The notes under the pieces: model-generated | Seen by the model: only the letters and a program-made list of their open reading frames with translations | Told to the model about the DNA's origin: nothing | Databases searched by the model: none | Shown: positions 41,023-49,904 of the stretch, in pieces | Layout of the letters: every line of letters starts with the position of its first letter | How positions within the stretch are numbered: the stretch's first letter is position 1 | Made by a program: the position numbers and the translations under genes | Source: VRUE01 sp963774405 | GTDB taxonomy: Bacteria > Actinomycetota > Thermoleophilia > Solirubrobacterales > 70-9 | Assembly (NCBI GenBank): GCA_963774405.1 | Contig: CAVZEV010000005.1 | Location: 992,001-1,056,000 of the forward strand | Length of the DNA stretch: 64,000 bases | Reading direction: 5' to 3'

Positions 41023-41044
41023 GTAGCGCATATCGCGCTACACT
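41023..41044 (+). promoter_or_regulatory. Operator/promoter of RHH-MazF locus
   Basis: GTAGCGC (41023-41029) and GCGCTAC (41035-41041) form a perfect inverted repeat. A TACACT -10-like box at 41039-41044 overlaps the right arm, 12 bases before ATG 41051, so the message is probably leaderless and autorepressed. The arrangement mirrors that of the 9.6-kb module. Confidence 0.5.
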
Positions 41045-41050
41045 CTCCAT

Positions 41051-41308
41051 ATGGCTTCCGCTTCTCAGCCGCTCTCACTTCGGCTCGGCGCCGAAGGCCA
41101 ACGGGCGCTGGAGGTCATCGCCCGCAAGCGTGGTATTACCCGCGCTGAGGCTGCCCGTCAGGCGATCGCCGAGACGGCCGAGCGCGAGAGCCGTCGCGCT
41201 GGCTTGGCGGCAGAGGTGGCTCGCTTGGCAGAAGATCCGGTTGACCGCGCCGAGCGCGAGCGCGTCAGGGCCGACATGGAAGCCGTCGCCAGCGACTGGC
41301 CCGAGTGA
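41051..41308 (+). CDS. Ribbon-helix-helix antitoxin
   Basis: 85 residues. The N-terminal 45 (LSLRLGAEGQRALEVIARKR, GITRAEAARQAIAETAE) form a CopG/MazE-type ribbon-helix-helix that binds DNA as a dimer. The charged C-terminal part (RVRADMEAVASDWPE) should wrap the toxin. The stop overlaps the toxin start (GTGA), the normal layout for MazEF-like operons. Confidence 0.85.
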   Translation: MASASQPLSLRLGAEGQRALEVIARKRGITRAEAARQAIAETAERESRRAGLAAEVARLAEDPVDRAERERVRADMEAVASDWPE

Positions 41309-41621
41309 CGCGCGGCGATGTCTACCGAGTGCGGCTGCCCCCCGCCGCGGCCACGAGCAAGGCGGGGCTCGCTACGCGGTCTTGGTTCAGGCGGACGAGC
41401 TCCTTGGACTCTCCACCGTGCTGGTGGCGCCAACGTCGCGCAGCGTGCTTGCGGCAAGCTTTCGGCCCGAGGTGGAGGTTGCCGGTTCGCTCACCCGGGT
41501 CATGGTTGAGCAACTGCGCGCGCTTGACGTCCAGCGCCTCGACGAGTTCGCGGGACGGCTGGGTGCAGCCGAGATGCGAGAGGTTGACGAGGCTCTCTCA
41601 CTGGTTTTGGCTCTTAGCTGA
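41305..41621 (+). pseudogene. MazF/PemK-type toxin, frameshifted
   Basis: An endoribonuclease toxin. MTRGDVYRVRLPP is the standard MazF start from the GTG 41305. After a run of six C (around 41341) the frame is lost, and the remainder appears one frame away: RGHEQGGARYAVLVQADELL, STVLVAPTSRS and a C-terminus ending LSLVLALS. One additional C would restore about 106 residues with all motifs, so the break may be a sequencing error; otherwise the toxin is dead and the antitoxin an orphan. The 180 bases that follow hold no gene I can support. Confidence 0.8.
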
Positions 41622-41800
41622 GCGAGAATCAGCGTGCACAGTAGCCCTGAGTGCAGGTCGCCTGGCCCGGAGGCGCCGACCTCGCGCCGGACACGCTTTA
41701 CGAGCGCGTGCGCTCAGGCGCCTGGCCGGTCGACGTCGTGGCAGCCTGACGCAGTTCTATTCGAAGCTCGGTGCTCTGTCGCCGGCCTCGAGCGTCGTCG

Positions 41801-42149
41801 CTACTCGACGGGATCGTCGCGGCCGGGGTCCTGGCCGTTCTCGTCCTGGTCGAGCTCGTCGTCGCCCTGCTCCAGGGCGGTCTCGGAGACGGAGCCGGTT
41901 GCGCCGGGGTGGTAGCTGGTCTGGAAGCTCTCCAGGGCGCGGTCGCGGCCATCCTCGTCGACCGGCACCTCATCGGAGATTCGAACCCACTCGGCGCCCT
42001 CGTAGGCCTCCATGTTGAAGACCTCCTGGTCGAGCGAGGTCGAGTCATCGACCACGACCAGCGACCTCGGTCTGCGGGTTGAAATAGGTCCCGGGCTGCA
42101 TCAGCAGCTCCTCGACCTCGTAGAGGTTCTCCTCGGCGGCTCCGGCCAT
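41801..42149 (-). pseudogene. Acidic conserved hypothetical, frameshifted
   Basis: From ATG 42149 the frame encodes AAEENLYEVEELLMQPGTYF and NPQTEV, then fails near 42057. One base later it continues as VVVDDSTSLDQEVFNMEAYE, EGAEWVRISDEVPVDEDGRD and an acidic tail to the stop at 41801. One extra base explains the break. The restored protein has about 115 residues and is very acidic, without membrane helices. Its start overlaps the stop of the upstream membrane protein (TGATG), so they are coupled. Function unknown. Confidence 0.55.
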
Positions 42150-42628
42150 CAGCTACCCAATCCTATGAAATCGGCGACCTGGCGCTCGACCTCGGCATCG
42201 ACGTCGAGCGGCTCCTCGCCGCGGCGCATGCGCCGTTCGTTGCGGGCGATCACCAGATCGCGGACTTCGGCCCGCAGCTTCTCGTCGAGGTTGCGCTTCT
42301 TCTTGCCGCCCAGCTCGGTGTCGAGCAGGGCCGCCATCTCGGCCTCGACGTCGAGCGGCTCCTCGCCGCGCCGTAAGCGCCGGTAGGACTTGGCCTCCAG
42401 CATCTGGCGCGCCTCGGCCGCCTGGATCGCCAGATCGATCTCCGGCGAGGGCTGGGCCAGGCGCGGCGGCGGCATCGACTGCATGACGCCGAAGCGGCCC
42501 TTGCCGAGCTCTTTCCAGGCCGGCCCCGAGCGAATGAAGCTGAAGGCGGCGACGGGCAGGACGAGGAGGGTTATCGCGGCGAGCAGGTAGCCGCTCTGCA
42601 GATAGGTCAATCCCATCAGGCAGACCAT
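42149..42628 (-). CDS. Membrane-anchored protein with repeated RRGEEPLDV motif
   Basis: 159 residues. One N-terminal helix (about residues 8-30, SGYLLAAITLLVLPVAAF) is followed by a cytoplasmic charged helical part. Two copies of a short unit, RRGEEPLDVEAEMAALL and RRGEEPLDVDAEVERQV, sit about 45 residues apart near the C-terminus and recall short oligomerisation motifs such as SHOCT. Coupled to the acidic protein downstream. I do not recognise a function; the pair may form a small membrane complex. Confidence 0.6.
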   Translation of the reverse strand: MVCLMGLTYLQSGYLLAAITLLVLPVAAFSFIRSGPAWKELGKGRFGVMQSMPPPRLAQPSPEIDLAIQAAEARQMLEAKSYRRLRRGEEPLDVEAEMAALLDTELGGKKKRNLDEKLRAEVRDLVIARNERRMRRGEEPLDVDAEVERQVADFIGLGS

Positions 42629-42682
42629 TGAGTCAAGGGTAGGGCTATTGCTCTGGCGCCGCTATCCGGTACCCTTTTGCTT

Positions 42683-42702
42683 GATTGACTGACCAGTCAA
42701 TC
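42683..42702. promoter_or_regulatory. 20-bp palindrome upstream of acyl-CoA dehydrogenase
   Basis: GATTGACTG (42683-42691) and CAGTCAATC (42694-42702) are perfect arms separated by two bases. The symmetry and TGACTGACCAGTCA-like core fit a TetR-family fatty-acid regulator (FadR/PsrA-type) operator. It lies about 70 bases upstream of the start codon. Confidence 0.55.
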
Positions 42703-42770
42703 GGTGGTCGTCGCCTCCTGGCGAGGCCGCATCAAAAGGCTTGGCAACGACATTAAGGAGCGCCCGACCA

Positions 42771-44000
42771 GTGGTTGACTTCACCCTGACTGACGAGCAG
42801 AAAGATCTGCGCGAGCTCGCCCACAGCTTCGCCGAGAAAGAGATGCGCAGGGTCGCCTGGGAGTACGACAAGGACGGCACCTGGCCCCAGGACATCATCG
42901 ACAAGGCCTGGGAGGTCGGGTTGATGAACACCCACCTCCCCGAGGCCTACGGCGGACCGGGCCTCGATTACCTCTCCGGCTGCCTGATCGAGGAGGAGAT
43001 GGGCTGGGGCTGCTCGGGCATCGGCACCTCGCTGATGGCCAACGGCCTCGCCTCCGCGCCGGTCACCCTCGGCGGCTCCGAGGAGACCAAGAAGAAGTAC
43101 CTCGGCATGCTGACCGAAAGCCCCAAGCTCGCCTCCTTCTGCCTGACCGAGCCCGACGCCGGCTCCGACGTCTCCGGCATGAAGACCAAGGCCGTGAAGA
43201 AGGGCGACAAGTACGTCATCACCGGCTCCAAGTGCTTCATCACCAACGGCACCTACGCCGACTGGTTCACGGTCTACGCCAAGACCGACCCGGAGGCCGG
43301 GCACCGCGGGATCAGCGCCTTCGTCGTCGACGCCAACCTCCCCGGAGTCAGCGTCGACAAGAAGGAGGACAAGATGGGCCAGCGGGCCTCCAACACCGCG
43401 ACCATCTCCTTCGACGAAGTCGAGATCCCGGCCGAGAACCTGATCGGCGAGGAAAACAAGGGCTTCAAGCTGGCGATGATGACCCTCGACCGCACCCGGC
43501 CCGGCGTCTCGGCGATGGCGGTCGGCATCGGCCGTGCGGCGCTCGAGTTCGCCACCGAGTACTCCAAGGAAAGGGTCCAGTTCGGCGTGCCGATCGCGAT
43601 GCACCAGGCGATCCAGTTCATGATCGCCGACATGGCGACCAAGGTCGAGGCCGCCCGGCTGCTGACCTGGAACTCGGCCGTGATGCTCGACCAGGGCGTG
43701 CGCAACAGCCGCGTCTCCTCGATGGCCAAGCGCTTCGCCGCCGACTCGGCGATGGAGATCGCGGTCGACGCCGTGCAGGTCTACGGCGGCTACGGCTTCA
43801 TCAAGGAGTACCCGGTGGAGAAGCTGATGCGCGACGCCAAGATCATGCAGCTCTACGAGGGCACGAGCCAGATCCAGCGCCTGGTGATCGCCAAAGAAGT
43901 GCTGCTGCCGCGCAGCGTCGAGGAGCCCACTCCCGAGGCTGAAGCGCTCGCCAAAAAGGCCGAGGAAAGCCAGTCCGAGCAGGCTGCCGCCACGGTTTGA
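42771..44000 (+). CDS. Acyl-CoA dehydrogenase
   Basis: FAD enzyme that introduces the first double bond in acyl-CoA oxidation. About 409 residues from GTG 42771, which has AAGGAG 10 bases upstream; GTG 42741 would add ten residues without a ribosome site. Family blocks: FCLTEPDAGSDVSGMKTKAV, VITGSKCFITNGTYADWFTV, and the catalytic Glu in MQLYEGTSQIQRLVIAKEVL. AVDAVQVYGGYGFIKEYPVE is also standard. An acidic-basic tail after residue 390 is unusual. Single-gene unit with an upstream palindrome and a downstream terminator. Confidence 0.94.
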   Translation: MVDFTLTDEQKDLRELAHSFAEKEMRRVAWEYDKDGTWPQDIIDKAWEVGLMNTHLPEAYGGPGLDYLSGCLIEEEMGWGCSGIGTSLMANGLASAPVTLGGSEETKKKYLGMLTESPKLASFCLTEPDAGSDVSGMKTKAVKKGDKYVITGSKCFITNGTYADWFTVYAKTDPEAGHRGISAFVVDANLPGVSVDKKEDKMGQRASNTATISFDEVEIPAENLIGEENKGFKLAMMTLDRTRPGVSAMAVGIGRAALEFATEYSKERVQFGVPIAMHQAIQFMIADMATKVEAARLLTWNSAVMLDQGVRNSRVSSMAKRFAADSAMEIAVDAVQVYGGYGFIKEYPVEKLMRDAKIMQLYEGTSQIQRLVIAKEVLLPRSVEEPTPEAEALAKKAEESQSEQAAATV

Positions 44001-44033
44001 CGCACCGCATCGCTTAGGGCAGGGGCCCTGGTC

Positions 44034-44070
44034 AAGGAGCCGCCGGGAAGGATTTCCGGCGGCTCCTTTT
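44034..44070 (+). terminator. Intrinsic terminator after acyl-CoA dehydrogenase
   Basis: AAGGAGCCGCCGG (44034-44046) pairs with CCGGCGGCTCCTT (44056-44068), with three further pairs inside and a three-base loop, followed by TTTT. It is the best intrinsic terminator on the plus strand in the window. Confidence 0.9.
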
Positions 44071-44105
44071 CTGAGCGGCCTCGGGTTTGCGTCTATGGTG
44101 GGCCG

Positions 44106-44668
44106 ATGGTCGACCGGCGACTGCTCCAGCTCGCGTCCGAACCCGTTCGGCGCTTAGTGCTCACCCATCTCAACGAGCGCCCGGCGGGCGCCGGCGAGGT
44201 GGCCGCCGAGCTCGGGATCGATCTCTCCGTGGCGGCTCGCCACCTCGATGCGCTGCACGACGCCGGGTTGGTCGAGGTGGTCGGCGAGGTGCTCAATCGG
44301 GGTGCGGTCGAGCCGCGCTACAAGACGTTGATGCGTGTGCTCTGGGATGACGAGGACTGGGCAGCGCTGAGCCAGGAAGAGCAGCAGCGGCTGGCTGCCT
44401 GGATCCTGGGCATGATCGAGTCCGACGCTCACGCGGCGATCGAGCAGGGCACCTACACCAAGCGCCAGGACTCGCATGCCAGTCGCACGGCCCTGCGCGT
44501 CGACGAGCAGGGCTGGAGAGAGCTGACTCGGATCAAGCAGGATGCGCTGGAGAGTGTCCTCGCGGTTCAGGCGACGAGCGCCGAACGGCTGGCCGAGAGC
44601 GGCGAGGAGGGCACCCCGGTGCTGTCGGCCCTGCTCTGCTTCGAGCTGCCTCTCGACAGACGACCTGA

Positions 44669-44672
<4 letters not shown>
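44106..44672 (+). CDS. ArsR-like winged-helix regulator
   Basis: 188 residues. The N-terminal 70 form a winged helix: LLQLASEPVRRLVLTHLNER, GEVAAELGIDLSVAARHLDA, LHDAGLVEVVGEVLNRGAVE. The C-terminal 115 residues are helical and charged, perhaps a dimerisation or ligand domain (WILGMIESDAHAAIEQGTYT). Metal-binding Cys pairs typical of ArsR proper are absent, so it senses something else. It ends overlapping typA on the opposite strand by four bases. Confidence 0.75.
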
Positions 44673-46498
<1,826 letters not shown>

Positions 46499-46503
46499 GG
46501 CGC

Positions 46504-46545
46504 GCAAAAAAAGACGGGGCCCACCGACTCGGTGGGCCCCGTCGG
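46504..46545 (-). terminator. Intrinsic terminator between csp and typA
   Basis: On the minus strand GACGGGGCCCACCGA pairs with its mirror, TCGGTGGGCCCCGTC, with almost no loop, followed by seven T. It ends only 6 bases before the ATG of typA, so typA expression from the csp promoter would require read-through. Confidence 0.92.
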
Positions 46546-46566
46546 GACGCTAAGAGCGGTGCGTGA

Positions 46567-46773
46567 CTAGGAAGTCTGCTGAACGCTCGCGGCGGCCGGG
46601 CCCTTGGGGCCTTCCTCGGACTCGTAGCTCACCTTGGCGCCCTCCGCGAGGGACTTGAAACCCTCACCGAGGATGGCGCTGTGATGGACGAAGACGTCCT
46701 TCGAGCCGTCATCGGGCGTGATGAACCCGTAGCCCTTGTCGTCGCTGAACCACTTGACTGTTCCAGTCGGCAT
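46567..46773 (-). CDS. Cold-shock protein (CspA family)
   Basis: 68-residue single cold-shock domain that binds single-stranded RNA or DNA and melts structures. RNP1 KGYGFITPDD and RNP2 VFVHHSAI are intact, as is TVKWFSDDKG at the start. The slightly longer C-terminus (EEGPKGPAAASVQQTS) is common in actinobacteria. GGAGG lies upstream on the minus strand. Confidence 0.97.
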   Translation of the reverse strand: MPTGTVKWFSDDKGYGFITPDDGSKDVFVHHSAILGEGFKSLAEGAKVSYESEEGPKGPAAASVQQTS

Positions 46774-46963
46774 TTATTGCCTCCACTTGATGTGCTGCGA
46801 ACGCGGAGGCTTCGGTAAAGCAACGACGCGAGCGCTAGACACGACTTTTTGCCGGATACCAATCCGACCTAACGCGGGGACCGTAGCAGGGTTCAGGCGG
46901 GGAGCGCGGCGCTCGGATCGCCGTCCAGCCGTGTTTGAGGAAGCCAGGAGACCGGTCGATACG

Positions 46964-49324
46964 GTGATTCAGATGATGCGCATGCACAGTTCCCATGCGA
47001 GGGTGGGCGGCTTCTCGATCCTGCTCGTGGCACTCGCGGTTGTCGTGATGCCCGGTTCGGCGAGCGCGATGCGCACCGAGGGGAGGCTCTCGCCCAGGCT
47101 CACCAGGCTGGCGTCGCCGGGCCTGCGGGACGCTCCGCCGGCTCGCCAGGCGAAGGCGATCGGCCTCACGGAGGACGGCCTGTCGCGCCGCGGCCACCGC
47201 GTGCTGGTCAACGTGCGCTTCGACGACGGTGCGCTCTCTGCCCGCGATGAGCTGCGCCACGCCGGCTCTGAGCTGATCGCGGCAAGCGGCCGCGATCAGC
47301 GGGTTACGGTCGCCATCGCGCCCCAGCGCCTGCACGCGATCGCGGCGGTCCCCGGCGTCGCCGGCGTCACCCCGGTGATCGCGCCCGTCACGGCGGCGGC
47401 GACCTGCCCGTCGGGATCGATCGTCTCCGAGGGCGACACCCAGCTGCGGGCGAGGGCGGCGCGGGAAGCCAACCCGGGCGTGGACGGCAGCGGCGTGACC
47501 GTCGGCATCCTCTCCGACTCGTTCAACCAGGCGAGCGTCGACGAGGAAGGCAACCCGATCGCGACGAAAGTGCCCGACGACGTGAAAAGCGGCGATCTTC
47601 CCGGCCTCGGCAACGAATGCGGCTACACGACGCCGGTTGCGGTGCTCAAAAAAGAGGCGAGCGCCTCAGGAGCCTCGGACGAGGGGCGGGCGATGGCCCA
47701 GATCGTCCACGACCTCGCGCCCGGCGCCAACCTCGAGTTCGCGTCGGCCTTCAACGGCGAAACCGCGTTTGCCGAAAACATCGGGCTGCTGGCCAAAGCC
47801 AACGCCAAGGTGATCGCCGACGACGTCTTCTACTACGAAGAGCCCTTCTTCCAGGACGGCCCGGTGGCCGTGGCGGTGAGGGAAGCGGTCGAAGCCGGCG
47901 CCACCTACTTCTCGGCGGCCGGCAACGACAACCTGATCGACGAAGAAGGCCACGACATCGGCTCCTGGGAAGCCCCCGAATACCGTGATTCTCAGAGTTG
48001 CCCGCCGGCGGTGCAGGCCGTCCCTGGCGAGAACGGCTCCCACTGCCTGGACTTCAACCCCGGCGCGGCGGTGGATCGGACCTTCGGCGTCAAGGTCGAA
48101 GCCGGCGCGACCCTGGCTCTCGACCTGCAGTGGGACGAACCGTGGAACGGCGTCGGCACCGACCTCGATGCCTTCCTGCTCGACGCGAGCGGCAACCGGA
48201 TCGCAGGCGCCGAATCCCGCGAAAACAACATCGGCGTCAGCCAGATGCCGGTCGAGGTGCTCGAATGGGCCAACGAAAGCAGCTCGACGAAGACGGTCCA
48301 GCTGGTCGTCAACCGGGTCTCGGGCGGGGCCCCGCGGGTCAAGCTCGCGATGCTGGAGAACGGCAGCGGGGTCGCTGCCACCGAGTACCCCCGCTCGAGC
48401 GGGGGAGACGTGGTCGGGCCGACGATCTTCGGCCACAGCGGCTCGCCAAGCGCGATCTCCGTCGCCGCCGCCCCCTTCAGCAGGTCCGAACCCGAGCCCT
48501 ACTCCTCGCGCGGGCCGGTGGTCCACGGCTTTGGCCCGGTCGAAGGCACCTCGCCCGCCCCGTCGCTCGGCCCCGCCGGGGAAGTGATCAGCAAGCCCGA
48601 CCTGACCGCGACCGACTGCGGCAAGACGACGTTCTTCGCCTTCCTCTTCTCCGGTTTCTGGCACTTCTGCGGCACCTCCGCGGCGGCACCGCACGCGGCC
48701 GCGGTGGCAGCACTGATGCTCGACGCGGAACCGGCCGCCGGGCCCGCCGAGGTGCGCGCCGCGCTGACCGCAAGCGCGGCGGAGCTGAAAGTCGGGACGA
48801 CGACCTACGGTCCCTGCGAAGGTGGCGCCGGACTGGTCGACGCCGTGGGCGCGGTTGAAGACATCCTCGCTCACACCGGTGGCGCCGGCCCGGTCTGCGC
48901 GCTGCCCGAATCCGAAGTCAACCCCGAAGAAGCGGCGGCGCCGGGGGACTGGGGCAGCGAAGTGCCGCCCTCGCCGGCGGGACGCTTGACCACAACCCCG
49001 GCCGCCCCGTCGCCCGAAGTCGAAGAGGTGGAAGAAGCGACGAAGCGCGCTCGCGAGCTGCGCACCTTCTTCGTGCGCAGACCGGCCAAGGTCGTCCGCA
49101 CCCGGCATCGCCGCGCCAAGGTCGTCTTCCGCTTCGGCTCAAACGAGAGTGGCGCCTTCTTCATCTGTCGCATCGACGGCGGCTTCTTCCGCTTCTGCCC
49201 GGCGCGCCTGGCGCGGCGGTATCCGATTGGCCGCCACGTGATCAAGGTGGTGGCCCGCAACAGCGCGGGGGAAGCCGACCTGTCGCCGGCGATCTATCGC
49301 TTCAGGGTCAGAAGAGTCCGCTGA
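46964..49324 (+). CDS. Secreted subtilisin-like (S8) protease, His motif not seen
   Basis: About 786 residues. Signal peptide (ILLVALAVVVMPGSASA) then a pro-region. The catalytic Asp is in VTVGILSDSFNQ (about residue 185) and the Ser in CGTSAAAPHAAAVAAL (about 572), with the oxyanion Asn likely in FSAAGNDNLIDE. Where subtilases carry HGTxVA, this protein has SDEGRAMAQIVHDLAPGA, so the His is missing and Glu or a later His may replace it. A beta-sandwich insert (about 340-480) and a C-terminal Cys-containing Ig-like domain (RPAKVVRTRHRRAKVVFRFG onward) follow. GTG 46964, ATG 46973 and ATG 46976 are possible starts. Confidence 0.85.
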   Translation: MIQMMRMHSSHARVGGFSILLVALAVVVMPGSASAMRTEGRLSPRLTRLASPGLRDAPPARQAKAIGLTEDGLSRRGHRVLVNVRFDDGALSARDELRHAGSELIAASGRDQRVTVAIAPQRLHAIAAVPGVAGVTPVIAPVTAAATCPSGSIVSEGDTQLRARAAREANPGVDGSGVTVGILSDSFNQASVDEEGNPIATKVPDDVKSGDLPGLGNECGYTTPVAVLKKEASASGASDEGRAMAQIVHDLAPGANLEFASAFNGETAFAENIGLLAKANAKVIADDVFYYEEPFFQDGPVAVAVREAVEAGATYFSAAGNDNLIDEEGHDIGSWEAPEYRDSQSCPPAVQAVPGENGSHCLDFNPGAAVDRTFGVKVEAGATLALDLQWDEPWNGVGTDLDAFLLDASGNRIAGAESRENNIGVSQMPVEVLEWANESSSTKTVQLVVNRVSGGAPRVKLAMLENGSGVAATEYPRSSGGDVVGPTIFGHSGSPSAISVAAAPFSRSEPEPYSSRGPVVHGFGPVEGTSPAPSLGPAGEVISKPDLTATDCGKTTFFAFLFSGFWHFCGTSAAAPHAAAVAALMLDAEPAAGPAEVRAALTASAAELKVGTTTYGPCEGGAGLVDAVGAVEDILAHTGGAGPVCALPESEVNPEEAAAPGDWGSEVPPSPAGRLTTTPAAPSPEVEEVEEATKRARELRTFFVRRPAKVVRTRHRRAKVVFRFGSNESGAFFICRIDGGFFRFCPARLARRYPIGRHVIKVVARNSAGEADLSPAIYRFRVRRVR

Positions 49325-49904
49325 GCAGACCGAGCTGGGTGCCGAAGTAGACCGAGGCCGCGGTGATCGGCAGGTAGCCGACCGCGGTTGTCCAGGTGAA
49401 GCGCCAGACCGGCACCCGGGCGGCGCCGGCGGCGTAACAGACGATGCTGAAGGGGAAGATCGGGATCAACCTGGTCGCCAGCAGCGCCTTGGCGCCGCCG
49501 CGCTCGATCCGCGCCTCGAGCCGCTCGAAGCGCTCCTCGCCGAACCAGCGATCGAGCAGCGGCCGCGCCACCGAGCGGCCGACGAAGAAGCAGGCGAGGC
49601 CGGAGAGCAGCCAGCCGAGCATCATCAGGGCCAGGGCCGGGATGAATCCGTAGGCGAGGCCGGCCGCCGCGTCGACGATCTCGGCCGGGTAGAAGACGAC
49701 GGCGTGCAGCAGGGTGAGGACGAGGATCAGCAGCGGCCCCGCCAGGCCGAGGCCGGCGATCTCGCTCTGCACCTTGTCGGTTTCGCCGTGAACCGCAGCC
49801 AGCGCGGCTTCATGCAGCGCCGGGACCGCGAAGACCAGGCCCGCCAGCAGCCCAACTCCCGCCAGGGTGATGGCGAGCTCCGCCAGGGGTGGGCGGCTAT
49901 CCAC
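49308..49904 (-). CDS. VTT/TVP38-family (DedA-like) membrane protein
   Basis: About 198 residues with five or six helices. The VTT domain is seen in FYPAEIVDAAAGLAYGFIPA, ALMMLGWLLSGLACFFVGRS and ATRLIPIFPFSIVCYAAGAA. Such proteins scramble or flip phospholipids. The GTG 49904 overlaps the recD2 stop by eight bases; GTG 49946 upstream would overlap 50 bases. The C-terminal end overlaps the convergent protease by 17 bases. Confidence 0.85.
   Translation of the reverse strand: MDSRPPLAELAITLAGVGLLAGLVFAVPALHEAALAAVHGETDKVQSEIAGLGLAGPLLILVLTLLHAVVFYPAEIVDAAAGLAYGFIPALALMMLGWLLSGLACFFVGRSVARPLLDRWFGEERFERLEARIERGGAKALLATRLIPIFPFSIVCYAAGAARVPVWRFTWTTAVGYLPITAASVYFGTQLGLLSGLF

Noticed and set aside
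41651..41749. 32-codon plus-strand frame starting with GTG between MazF and the acidic protein
   Set aside because: Too short, no ribosome site, no recognisable motif; may be residue of a lost gene.
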